Assembly: GCA_964603615.1 (NCBI GenBank)
Contig: CAZRVU010000001.1
Span: forward strand, 142,621 to 206,620
Direction of reading: 5' to 3'
DNA: 64,000 nt
Source of the DNA: JAAZMI01 sp964603615
GTDB taxonomy: Bacteria; Bacillota; Dethiobacteria; DTU022; UBA8154
Shown: in pieces, positions 33,307-41,643 of the stretch
How positions within the stretch are numbered: the first letter of the stretch is position 1
Layout of the letters: each line of letters begins with the position of its first letter
Translations under genes and position numbers: made by a program
The notes under the pieces: model-generated
The model's database searches: none
Told to the model about the DNA's origin: nothing
Seen by the model: only the letters and a program-made list of their open reading frames with translations

Positions 33307-34416
33307 TTATAACCCAAATTCCTCCTGCCAACTTCCAAATTCCTGGTCATACTTTGCAATCAATTCTCTTGCCCTGGCCACAAATTCTGTTGCCGGATAA
33401 CCCCTGGCTTCCATTTCCTCTATCCAACTGTCAACCATGGGTGCCAACTTCTCTTCCCACTTTTCCTTATCTTTTAAAGTAGTTATTTTTACGCCTTTTT
33501 CCAGGGCTAATTCCAAACCGGCCTGATCTGCGGCATCCCAAGCCCGGCCAACGAGATCGGCACCAACAACACCGCTACATTCATCTATTACCTCTTGCAA
33601 ATCTTGAGGCAAACTATTATATTTTTCTGGATTCATTATTACAAAAAACCACTGTCCAAAGAAATTACCAATAGTAGCATGGGGGCATACTTCATGCAGT
33701 TTCCAGGTGGATATGGATTCACAAGTGAAAATAGTAGCGTCGACAGTACCTTTACTTAAAGCCAGGTAGCATTCCGAGGCAGGCAAATCAACTGCTGAGG
33801 CATTTAAAGCCTTCATGTGGGGAGCCCATTCTCCCGGTGCCCTTACGATCAGCCCCTTAATATCGTCTATTGTTTCAATCGGTGTTTTGCTTAACAATTG
33901 GGCCGGCCCCTGGGAGAAAAGCCAAAGCAATTTTACATCAGCATATTCCTGCCTAAATTCTGGAAATTCTTCGTAAAGATCCATCCAGGCACGGGTAAAT
34001 GCCTGCGATGACCTTGACCCTAGAAAGGGAAGTTGCGTAGCTGTGCTCAAGGGAAAACGACCCGAGTAATAAGGGCCGGGATCCAGGCAAAGATCGATTG
34101 TGCCAGCTTTAATAGCGTCATACATTTCACCTGGTTTGCTCAGGGCACCAGAAGAGTAGACCGTGATTTTTATCCGGTTGTCAGATCGTTCTTCTACCAT
34201 CTTTTTCCATTCCATCACTACCTCGTGTACCCAGGATGTTTCTGGAAAGAGATGGTTAAATGTTAGTTGTATAGTTTTTTCCGTGGTTTCTGTTTTTCCT
34301 TCCGGAGGATCAGACTGTCCTGAACAGCCCCCGATTCCAATAATTGGTATTAATAGTAGCGCGGCGATACAAACAATTGCTATTAGCATTCTTTTTTTCC
34401 TGAATCCTTTGTTCAT
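33307..34416 (-). CDS. TRAP substrate-binding lipoprotein DctP (system 1)
   Basis: Extracytoplasmic solute receptor, 369 residues. An N-terminal lipoprotein signal ends in a G-I-G-G-C lipobox (Cys31). The mature domain has L-T-F-N-H-L-F-P, G-A-L-S-K-P-G-E-M-Y-D-A-I-K-A-G-T-I-D, and the signature V-R-A-P-G-E, where the Arg normally binds the ligand carboxylate, then L-S-K-G-T-V-D. This points to a carboxylic acid ligand. Its genes lie directly after the radical activating enzyme gene (477-base gap). Confidence 0.92.
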   Translation of the reverse strand: MNKGFRKKRMLIAIVCIAALLLIPIIGIGGCSGQSDPPEGKTETTEKTIQLTFNHLFPETSWVHEVVMEWKKMVEERSDNRIKITVYSSGALSKPGEMYDAIKAGTIDLCLDPGPYYSGRFPLSTATQLPFLGSRSSQAFTRAWMDLYEEFPEFRQEYADVKLLWLFSQGPAQLLSKTPIETIDDIKGLIVRAPGEWAPHMKALNASAVDLPASECYLALSKGTVDATIFTCESISTWKLHEVCPHATIGNFFGQWFFVIMNPEKYNSLPQDLQEVIDECSGVVGADLVGRAWDAADQAGLELALEKGVKITTLKDKEKWEEKLAPMVDSWIEEMEARGYPATEFVARARELIAKYDQEFGSWQEEFGL

Positions 34417-34893
34417 AACCGTAATCCCCTTTTATCGATTTTTGTAATGATCGTGACAGGCTTTCAGGCTTTACTGAAAGAAGCCAATTTGACCCCCTGC
34501 CAAATAATTTGAAATATGTTTAAAAACTTGGTTACTACTCAGGGTCAAAACATTAAAGTAGGCCAGGCGAAAATGTTAACAACATACTATTAGACGCCCT
34601 CTTGACCCGGTCTGTAAAACACCAAAATATGATAGACGAAAACAGGGCTCCTTCGCTAATGCTCAGGATGACATGAGCAAAGTTTCAAATCTTTTAATTT
34701 AAGTTTATTTGAAGTTGATGGTTTTTACTAAAGAGCACCCCCGATCTTTCAGTGCCGGTTCGAATATCATATTGTGTTAATGCTGCATCTCATTTTGTTG
34801 AATAAGTAGATTTCCCAAAGCAAATACCGGCCTCGAATTTTTATATTTTAAACAATTTAAAACCGGGCTGTAAGTTGAATCCAACGCCTTTTG
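34417..34893. other. 477-base intergenic region with REP-like remnant
   Basis: No ORF is supported here. It holds an imperfect hairpin (AATTTGACCC at 34486-34495 with GGGTCAAA at 34542-34549, loop about 46) that could end the radical enzyme transcript or precede the TRAP transcript. At about 34645-34683 lies a stretch of the form GCTCCTTCGCTAATGCTCAG with GATGACATGAGC, similar to short palindromic repeats scattered in many genomes. No clear promoter was picked out. Confidence 0.35.
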
Positions 34894-35796
34894 TCAGGTT
34901 CTCACCTCACATTTCACGCCATATTTTTTCATAACCTTTATTATCGTTTCCAGCTCCCCCTTGGCCGGGGGTTCTAAACCATTTAAAGGATATTGACGAC
35001 CAAGCATTTTGTACTTTCCAAGGCCATATTTATGGTAAGGCATAAGGTGTGCCTTGTCCAGGCCCGAATCCCTGATGATTCGGGCCATCTTAGCTACTTC
35101 TTCAGTTGAATTATTTAGCCCCGGGATAACAGGAATCCGAATAATAACATCTGCGCCACTTCCGACAACAAAACGCAGGTTATGTAAAATAACCCTATTC
35201 CGACGCGTCGTTGTTTCCTTGTGCTGTTCCGGATCCGCATGTTTAATATCAAATAAAATCATATTCGTATGCGGTAACACTTTTTTCAAAGCCGGGGGAG
35301 GTGCACAACCTGAAGTATCGAGGCAGGTATGAATCCCCTCTATCTGGCATTTGGCAAATAAATCCGCAACAAAATCTGCTTGGAGCAATGGCTCACCCCC
35401 GGATACCGTAACGCCCCCACCCGAAGCTAAATAGTATTCCATGTCACTACAGACTTTTTCTAAGATATCATCGACAGGCATATCCTCCCCTATCATTTCA
35501 AGCGCGTTATAGGGACACACTTCTGCACAAAGCCCGCAGTTGGTGCAGCGTTGCCGATCAATTTTTATGCCTTCGTCGCCAAGGGAGATAGCTTTTTCCG
35601 GACAAGCGGCGACACACGTACCACATTTATGGCAAAAACTTTGCCGGTAGGCTATTTCCGGCCACGTGTTTTGTGATTCAGGATTACTGCACCATTTGCA
35701 TTTCAAAGGGCATCCCTTTAAAAAAACAGTAGTCCTTATCCCCGGCCCGTCGTCAATACTGTATCGTTGTACGTTAAATACTTTTCCGGTTATCAC
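34894..35796 (-). CDS. glycyl radical enzyme activating enzyme (radical SAM)
   Basis: Installs the glycyl radical on the partner enzyme with SAM and a [4Fe-4S] cluster. Radical SAM cysteines are Cys29, Cys33 and Cys36 (G-C-P-L-K-C-K-W-C), preceded by the usual S-I-D-D-G-P-G-I-R-T-T-V-F. A ferredoxin-like insert follows with two more [4Fe-4S] motifs, Cys55/58/61/65 and Cys84/87/90/94, as in activases of the dehydratase, decarboxylase and X-succinate synthase classes but not of pyruvate formate-lyase. S-G-G-E-P-L-L-Q is the SAM motif. 300 residues, GTG start. Two genes downstream of the radical enzyme gene. Confidence 0.93.
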   Translation of the reverse strand: MITGKVFNVQRYSIDDGPGIRTTVFLKGCPLKCKWCSNPESQNTWPEIAYRQSFCHKCGTCVAACPEKAISLGDEGIKIDRQRCTNCGLCAEVCPYNALEMIGEDMPVDDILEKVCSDMEYYLASGGGVTVSGGEPLLQADFVADLFAKCQIEGIHTCLDTSGCAPPPALKKVLPHTNMILFDIKHADPEQHKETTTRRNRVILHNLRFVVGSGADVIIRIPVIPGLNNSTEEVAKMARIIRDSGLDKAHLMPYHKYGLGKYKMLGRQYPLNGLEPPAKGELETIIKVMKKYGVKCEVRT

Positions 35797-35850
35797 GTTT
35801 CTTTTTTCACTCCCTGCTAAGGTTTAACTCAGAGCCAACGAAAGCAAACA

Positions 35851-37263
35851 TTACTGTATATTAGGAGATAATAGTTTAACAAGTTCAGTCACGTTTTGTA
35901 CTGTTTCTAATTGTTCAAGCTGTTTTAATAGTTGAATTCCGGCTGCCCTAGTTATTGTTCCTGAACCCTGCACGTTTTCCATAAATTTGAAGGTTAAATC
36001 ACTTCGCGTTAATGGATTTTTTACAGGTTCGCCTTTGGGAGCAGTAGTCGCTGCAGTGTATTCTTCTCCGTTTTGCATTTTAATTGTAACTTTGGCCAGC
36101 TTAAACTCTGCATCCGATAAGTGACCGGTTTCCGCTTCGGGAAGTTTTTCAATTTGGACTCTCTGCGCAAAATAGCCAACAGTTTCGTCGCGTACAGCAT
36201 GATCATAAAAATGTTCAGGTTTTATACCTTTGCGCACTAGAGCATTGGCCATTACATAGCGGAGACTAAAGAATGCACTTGTTTGAGTAACTTCATCCGG
36301 TTTAAATGGTTGTGAAATAAATGTATCTGTACGGGGTAAATATACAATTATATCCTCGACCTTTTCAGGGATTATATCGTGCGAGGTTATAATCTGAAGA
36401 ATACAGTCTGCTGCAGGATGGATGCCACGGCAACTGGGAAAACGTTTAAATGTGGCCTCACTATAAAAATCTTTGCCCAGGCCGGTTGTCAATATTTCAG
36501 CATTTGTACAACCATCGGTATACAGTTGAAAATATCCAAATGGACCGAAAAAAACATCCTGGGGTCCGGTCCATCCTCCCTTTGCCAATTCGGCAGCAAA
36601 TATTCCGTTATGTGCAGCCAAGCCCTGCATTAATTTAAACGCTGTAGTGCCTTCCCAAATGCTTTGAAATGTACCTCCAAGTTGGTTCAAAACAATCCCA
36701 AGTGCATTTTTAAATTGCTTTGTGGTTAAACCTAACACCTTGCCGGCGACAGCAGTAGCGCTAAATGTGTTAACAGTTCCTGTAGAATCCCAGGGTTTAC
36801 TTATACTGTAATCTGCACTGGCTAGAACCCGGCAGGCCAAATCGTCACCAGCTACTACAGCCGTAATAAATTCTTTACCACTGAGGTTCATGGTTTCACC
36901 TAGCGACATTGCAGTTAGTATCGTTGTAGCCGTAATGTGCGATGGTATGGACCAATCGCCCATCAATACCAGGCAGGCCTCATAATCTAGGGATCTGGCC
37001 ATAATACTGTTAACCATAGCAGCATTGGCAACGGGGACTTTTCCCCCGTACCCCAGGATGGTGGCTTCTTCCCGTCCTCCCCATTTTTTGATCAAATCAA
37101 CCAGTGCTACATTGCCGGGTGCGTTCCACCCCCGTATTAAGCACCCGAGTACATCGATGATGCGATCCTTCGCACCTTCAATTACCCGCTCAGGTAGATC
37201 TTCATATTTTAATTCCTGTATAGAATTAACCAGCAAATCCTCCACAAGATCTGTTGTCCTCAC
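35851..37263 (-). CDS. MmgE/PrpD family protein
   Basis: The family includes 2-methylcitrate dehydratase, cis-aconitate decarboxylase and iminodisuccinate epimerase, all acting on di- or tricarboxylates. The product (about 470 residues) shows the all-helical N-terminal part with D-R-I-I-D-V-L-G-C and N-S-I-M-A-R-S-L-D-Y, the middle F-K-L-M-Q-G-L-A-A-H-N-G segment, and the second domain with F-K-R-F-P-S-C-R-G-I-H-P, where the substrate-contacting Lys/His normally lie. The GTG at 37263 has GGAAGGTGA upstream; a GTG three codons earlier overlaps it. It lies between the radical enzyme gene (40 bases) and its activase, so it most likely handles the substrate or product of the radical enzyme. Confidence 0.85.
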   Translation of the reverse strand: MRTTDLVEDLLVNSIQELKYEDLPERVIEGAKDRIIDVLGCLIRGWNAPGNVALVDLIKKWGGREEATILGYGGKVPVANAAMVNSIMARSLDYEACLVLMGDWSIPSHITATTILTAMSLGETMNLSGKEFITAVVAGDDLACRVLASADYSISKPWDSTGTVNTFSATAVAGKVLGLTTKQFKNALGIVLNQLGGTFQSIWEGTTAFKLMQGLAAHNGIFAAELAKGGWTGPQDVFFGPFGYFQLYTDGCTNAEILTTGLGKDFYSEATFKRFPSCRGIHPAADCILQIITSHDIIPEKVEDIIVYLPRTDTFISQPFKPDEVTQTSAFFSLRYVMANALVRKGIKPEHFYDHAVRDETVGYFAQRVQIEKLPEAETGHLSDAEFKLAKVTIKMQNGEEYTAATTAPKGEPVKNPLTRSDLTFKFMENVQGSGTITRAAGIQLLKQLEQLETVQNVTELVKLLSPNIQ

Positions 37264-37303
37264 GCTTATCACCTTCCCAACATTTTTTGTGTATATTGAA
37301 CCT

Positions 37304-39805
37304 TTACGAAATACCGTGCATAGTCCGGGCTATTATTTCGTCCTGTAGCTGTAAGGGAAGATCCACGAAGTACGCGCTGTAGCCTCCTACTCTTACGATC
37401 AAATTCCTATGCTTTTCTGGTTGTTCCCTGGCTTCCATCAGTTCCTCGGAGCTCACAATATTAAACTGTAGGTGCCAGCCGCCCCGTGCCATAAATGTTT
37501 TGATCAGTATAGCTGCTTTGTCCAATTTTTCATCTGTATTCAGCACCTGTTTGGAAAGTTTCATATTGTGCGTTGCACCACGAAGTTCACGCACGCTGAC
37601 TTTATTGGCAGAGTTTATATTGGCTGTTGGACCGTTTATATCCATACCCGGCATTGGAGAAGTAGCCCCATCGTTGATAGGCGTAAACGCCACCCTGCCA
37701 TTGGGGGTAGCTCCTACCGCCCTGCCATGTATGATATGGCCTGCTGCAGCCCCTTTAAAAGTAAACGGCTTCAAACCCGTAAAAGGATCCGGCCGTTTTT
37801 GTAATATTTCTTGTGTTTTATTCCATACATACGCAAAGATGCTATCTGCATAGTCGTCGTCGTTGCCATATTTGGGTGACTGCAGACATTTTTGACGTAG
37901 TTCTTCCTGGCCCTCCCAGTTAGCTTTAAGAGCAGCAATGAGTTCCGCCATTGTTACCTCTTTTTTATCAAAAACGAGATGTTTGATTGCTGTCAAGCTA
38001 TCCGCTACGTCAGTGACACCCCGATCGCCCACCCATTCCATACTAAATAGGGCAGGATATTTTGACCCGCCTCTTTGCGGAAGTAGTCCCGTGTGGATCG
38101 CATCTTCAAAGTGCAGTATTCCGACCAAAGCTGATTGGGGGCTGTGTTCCAGATCAATTGAGCGCCGGATAAAATAATCTACCCGCAGTTTTTCAGTAAA
38201 GTAGTCCAATTGCTCAAAATAGGCATTATATAATTTTTCCAGCGAAGTAAAAATAACAGGATCCCCTGTTTGCAAGCCGAGCTGTTTACCAGTTTGCGGA
38301 TCAACGCCGTTATTAAGAGTTAATTCAAATATTTTTGTCAGGTTAAGGTGTGCTACCCCAAATTCGTGGTCAGCACAGTCAGCGTGATACCCGAGGCAAC
38401 CGCTTGTACACCAGTCAACAGCATCTTCCAGGGCCACACCCCTGTCCAAAAACCGATCAGTCCCCAGTCCGTCACTTACAAATGCCGGGTTACCACCGCC
38501 ATAATCGCGGTTGCATTCGAGGGCATAACGCAAAAATTCCGGGCTCATTTCGTCATGGTAACGAATGTAGACGCCCGGTTCTGCAATTTTAAGTTGACGT
38601 AGAACTTCCAGGACCAATAGGGAAACTTCATTGGTAAGGTCTTCACCATTTTTATCGCGACCGCAAATTGTGCAGTTTGGCAGTAAGGCTCCGGGTGCAA
38701 ACCACTCTGCAATGGTTTCCAGCGTTTCAATTTCCGCAGTTTTTAACCAGAAACAGCCCAAAAGTTCTGCTGCCTGCTCGCGGGTAATTTTTTCTTCCTG
38801 CAGGTCCTTGATATAGTAGGGATATAATATTAAGTCCACCCTGCCCATGGCATTTTCGGGCCGCCCGGGTTGTTCCATCCGCAAGGCCATGTGCATAAAG
38901 CGCAATGACTGTAGAGCCTCCCGGAAGGACCGCGGTGGATTTGCAGGAACCCAATCACAACATGCAGCGATTTGTTGCAACTCTTTTTGCCGTACAGGAT
39001 CTTTTTCCTTTGCAGCCAACTCCCTGGCCAAATCCGCATGCCTTTTGGCAAATGTGATTAAAGCATCGCATGTTAACACTATGGCTTTCAGAAACACGTA
39101 TTTACGGTAAGCATCGCTAGACTTATGGTGAAGGTTTGCTCCTTTTTTCAGAATTTTTTCCATTTCAGCTTGGGCCAGTTCTTGTATTTGTTTTAAACCA
39201 GTATTTATTACATTTACGCGTGGGTGTGGAGAGCCTGTCCATGCGCTGAGCATATCCTGAAAGGCGCTTTGCCGCTCGGCTTTTAAAAATGGGCCTTCAA
39301 ATACCAGGGCTCGATCCTGCATCAATTCAAAGTGGTTTTCCCCGAGTTCCTCCTGCAAGGCTTCATTTATGTAGTCCGGCGGCATAATATCTACCCAATA
39401 TTGTGCATCTTCTCTTAACAACTTTGCATCTTGTTCATCAATAGTAGCCGTAGATGTTGCACTTAGCCTTCGTTCAATTTGGAATTTGCCAAGCATGTTT
39501 AAAACACGATAAGGTGCCAACGCTGCAATAACATAGACCCCTTTGGGCTGACTTGTAAATGATCCCACAATAAGTTCCTTGTCCCTAATAGCAATGGGCT
39601 GTTCTTTAAGTCTTAATGCAAACGCCTTAGCCCAACGGAGATCAACGGGATTGCTTTCTGCCTCCCGCCAGGCCTTGGTAAATAACCGGGATGGTTCCAC
39701 GCAGACTGTTGGTTGTGCCTTTTCCCATTGTTCTTTCAATTCTGTTAATCTTTCCGTCAACACACGTAATCCCTTTACTGCTTCGATTTGTTCATGGGTA
39801 ACCAT
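37304..39805 (-). CDS. glycyl radical enzyme of unassigned specificity
   Basis: An 833-residue glycyl radical enzyme. The radical site is Gly808 in R-V-G-G-Y-S-A-Y-F, followed by V-D-L and Q-D-E-I-I-A-R-T. The thiyl cysteine is probably Cys470 in T-S-G-C-L-G-Y-H; Cys466 is four residues earlier. The residue two after the Cys is Gly472, not the Glu of the C-x-E signature found in glycerol, propanediol, choline, isethionate and hydroxyproline enzymes, so it is not one of those eliminases. Candidate classes are a C-C bond cleaving/forming enzyme such as an arylacetate decarboxylase or X-succinate synthase relative, or a new class. First gene of the minus-strand cluster with PrpD-like, activase and TRAP genes; ATG with GGGGAGG. 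Confidence 0.9.
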   Translation of the reverse strand: MVTHEQIEAVKGLRVLTERLTELKEQWEKAQPTVCVEPSRLFTKAWREAESNPVDLRWAKAFALRLKEQPIAIRDKELIVGSFTSQPKGVYVIAALAPYRVLNMLGKFQIERRLSATSTATIDEQDAKLLREDAQYWVDIMPPDYINEALQEELGENHFELMQDRALVFEGPFLKAERQSAFQDMLSAWTGSPHPRVNVINTGLKQIQELAQAEMEKILKKGANLHHKSSDAYRKYVFLKAIVLTCDALITFAKRHADLARELAAKEKDPVRQKELQQIAACCDWVPANPPRSFREALQSLRFMHMALRMEQPGRPENAMGRVDLILYPYYIKDLQEEKITREQAAELLGCFWLKTAEIETLETIAEWFAPGALLPNCTICGRDKNGEDLTNEVSLLVLEVLRQLKIAEPGVYIRYHDEMSPEFLRYALECNRDYGGGNPAFVSDGLGTDRFLDRGVALEDAVDWCTSGCLGYHADCADHEFGVAHLNLTKIFELTLNNGVDPQTGKQLGLQTGDPVIFTSLEKLYNAYFEQLDYFTEKLRVDYFIRRSIDLEHSPQSALVGILHFEDAIHTGLLPQRGGSKYPALFSMEWVGDRGVTDVADSLTAIKHLVFDKKEVTMAELIAALKANWEGQEELRQKCLQSPKYGNDDDYADSIFAYVWNKTQEILQKRPDPFTGLKPFTFKGAAAGHIIHGRAVGATPNGRVAFTPINDGATSPMPGMDINGPTANINSANKVSVRELRGATHNMKLSKQVLNTDEKLDKAAILIKTFMARGGWHLQFNIVSSEELMEAREQPEKHRNLIVRVGGYSAYFVDLPLQLQDEIIARTMHGIS

Positions 39806-39960
39806 ATTTACATCCTCCCCGCTTAGTTTTTAATAGGCTATGGGCACCATCTTGGGAACAAATTGATGCAAATTGCCCGGTAACCTAGTTATCCCGTTTG
39901 TTTGCAAACCAAATGAGCCTTGGCAGCCCACAGCGCAATGGTAACATATCATACATGTAT

Positions 39961-40000
39961 ATGTCTTACCTATTTTATCACAAAGATTCGCTCTATTCAA
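39961..40000 (-). promoter_or_regulatory. promoter-operator module 2 upstream of the radical enzyme gene
   Basis: On the minus strand: -35 TTGAAT (39995-40000), a 17-base spacer ending in an extended TG motif, -10 TAAAAT (39972-39977), then an imperfect GntR-like site AGGTAAGACAT (39961-39971). About 155 bases upstream of the radical enzyme ATG. The same module, better conserved in its operator, occurs 390 bases further upstream (40352-40390); the 64-base blocks align without gaps at roughly 75-80% identity. Confidence 0.6.
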
Positions 40001-40096
40001 GATACAAAAGTCTAGTTATAAAAATTTTATTTTGGTGTTTGCTAAGACATTGTTATTTATTATAGTATGTACTTTTGATTCCACTGCAAAAATTAT

Positions 40097-40301
40097 ATTC
40101 TGCTGCATAGAACGAAATTTGCTTGGGCGGAAGCTGTAAAAATCAGCCCATGAAGATGCCACAATTTTGAAGCAAAAATGGCAGGACGCCATTTTTAGGG
40201 CCTTTTGAAGAGGACGTTCCATTGGCCCGGGCGAAAAATTGTCAGTCGCAGGGATACTGATTTCAGCGAACGCCTTGCAAATAGAGTTTAGGCAGTAGAA
40301 T
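40097..40301. repeat. MITE-like repeat, copy B (~205 bp, inverted to copy A)
   Basis: Reverse-complement counterpart of 7962-8165, with inverted ends ATTCTGCTGCATAGA on the left and the complement of ATTCTACTGCCTAAA on the right. It lies between the two promoter-operator modules upstream of the radical enzyme gene. The flanking base pairs on the left continue into TGATTCCACTGCAAAAA, which resembles the ends of the element at 14654-14855. No ORF inside. Confidence 0.75.
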
Positions 40302-40351
40302 CACTTTTACAAGCGATGGAAACAAACCAATCTTCGTCCTTGAATTATACA

Positions 40352-40390
40352 TGTCAGACATATTTTATCATAAAAATTCACTCTAGTCAG
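40352..40390 (-). promoter_or_regulatory. promoter-operator module 1 with palindromic GntR/FCD-type site
   Basis: On the minus strand: -35 CTGACT (40385-40390), 17-base spacer ending in TGA, -10 TAAAAT (40362-40367), then the perfect palindrome TGTCTGACA (40352-40360, as ATGTCTGACAT) one base after the -10. FCD-type GntR repressors are known to bind TNGTNNNACNA or TGTC-N-GACA style sites, and such a regulator is encoded just upstream at 40487-41209. The rest of the 681-base gap 39806-40486 is this module, its duplicate and the repeat. Confidence 0.65.
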
Positions 40391-40486
40391 GATATAAAAT
40401 AATGTTAATAAAAAATTATTTTTATTGCAAGCGGCCCTAAAACAAACGGTTTGATTTTCCTTAAGGCCCAGCTTAATCAATCCAGG

Positions 40487-41209
40487 TCACTGTCGTTGTT
40501 CATTGGCAACATCTATTTCTAATATGTCCGAGTCAAATAATTCTTTTATCGAAGCAATATGTTTTACCATTAACATTTTAGCTGATTCGGAATCCCTTTT
40601 TTTTATGGAATTAAAAATATCTATATGATAAAGGTTTTTAATCTGGATTGAATCTTTTTGGGATAAAAATATATGCCTGGCCCCCTTTACAATAATTTGC
40701 TTTAGGGATGCCACAAGGTATAACAACAGCTTATTCTGGGATGCTTCTGCAACAGAAAGGTGAAAAGTAAAACTTCCTTCGATTTCCATATCAATGTTTT
40801 TAGCAATTGGGGTTAAAGATTTTTCGATTATTTTTATTTGTTCTATTGTAGCTCTTTCCGCAGCCAATTTGGCTGCCTCCCCCTCTAAAATAATGCGGGC
40901 TTCCATCACTTTCTCTATGGGTATATTTTTAATTTGGATTAACAACTCCAAATTATTAGTAATTGCCTCCGGCGTAAAATCACATATCTTTATACCTTGT
41001 CCCGGGCCTTTTTTAACTGAAACAAGCCCGGAACGTTCCAAAGACCTTATGGCTTCCCTAATTGTAGCTCTGCTAACATTAAAAAGTTTTGCCAAATCGT
41101 ATTCGGAAGGAAGTTTATCTCCAAACTTTAACTGATTTGATATTATTGCTTCTTTGATTTGATTTTCAACTTGTTTGTATGCCGTTCTTTTATTTATAGG
41201 TTTAAACAT
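40487..41209 (-). CDS. GntR family regulator, FadR/FCD subfamily
   Basis: DNA-binding repressor of about 240 residues. The winged-helix N-terminus (about 10-75) has K-L-P-S-E-Y-D-L-A-K-L-F-N-V-S-R-A-T-I-R-E-A-I-R in two conserved pieces, followed by G-L-V-S-V-K-K-G-P-G-Q-G. The C-terminal all-helical FCD domain (about 95-225) includes the metal- and ligand-binding segment with E-A-R-I-I-L-E and late H-I-D-I-F. FCD ligands are usually carboxylic acids. The frame extends 32 codons upstream, but the ATG at 41209 has an AGAGAGG site. Likely represses the radical enzyme cluster through the TGTC-N-GACA sites. Confidence 0.9.
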   Translation of the reverse strand: MFKPINKRTAYKQVENQIKEAIISNQLKFGDKLPSEYDLAKLFNVSRATIREAIRSLERSGLVSVKKGPGQGIKICDFTPEAITNNLELLIQIKNIPIEKVMEARIILEGEAAKLAAERATIEQIKIIEKSLTPIAKNIDMEIEGSFTFHLSVAEASQNKLLLYLVASLKQIIVKGARHIFLSQKDSIQIKNLYHIDIFNSIKKRDSESAKMLMVKHIASIKELFDSDILEIDVANEQRQ

Positions 41210-41643
41210 AAAAAAACCTCTCTTTTTGCTGAACCCTAATTTGGTAGCATTAGTGGTATTGGGACTCATCCTGGACAGGTACAAAAAGGAGTTTGGGATC
41301 AACATATATTTTTACCGTTAAAAATGTTTTACTAGCCCATACCTATAACAACTAGACCTATTATTCGCCACCTTTCTTGCACAGTAAATATCCCCGCTTT
41401 TCAATAAATAAGATTCTTCATAATATACCTGATTTCCTTTTTCAAGGATATTACGAATTAGGGAATTGTTTTAACTGTGCGCTTTTGTTTTAAAGGAATA
41501 ATATAAAATGGTGTCGAATAAATAAATTAATGGCATAATAATATTCCTTGCAAAAAATATAACAATTCACAAACTATCTTTATAAAATTATTAAAAAACA
41601 TTTTCGTGCACTGCCAACACAACTTTTCCAAGGAGGATGAAAA
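41210..41643. other. 434-base divergent intergenic region (gntR / ligase 3)
   Basis: Very AT-rich gap between the GntR gene (minus) and ligase 3 (plus), expected to hold promoters for both. TATAAT-like hexamers are frequent (for example near 41500) but no single -35/-10 pair stands out. A partly inverted pair (GGAATAATAT near 41495, ATAATATTCC near 41540) might be an operator. No TGTC-N-GACA palindrome was seen here, so the GntR protein may not control itself at this side. Confidence 0.4.

Noticed and set aside
37304..39805. Assignment of the glycyl radical enzyme as pyruvate formate-lyase, glycerol dehydratase or choline TMA-lyase
   Set aside because: No Cys-Cys pair of pyruvate formate-lyase and no C-x-E of the eliminases; neighbours (PrpD, TRAP, ligase) also differ.
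40016..40222. 68-codon minus-strand open frame in the radical enzyme upstream region
   Set aside because: Lies mostly inside the MITE-like repeat, has no ribosome site, and its translation is not conserved in copy A.
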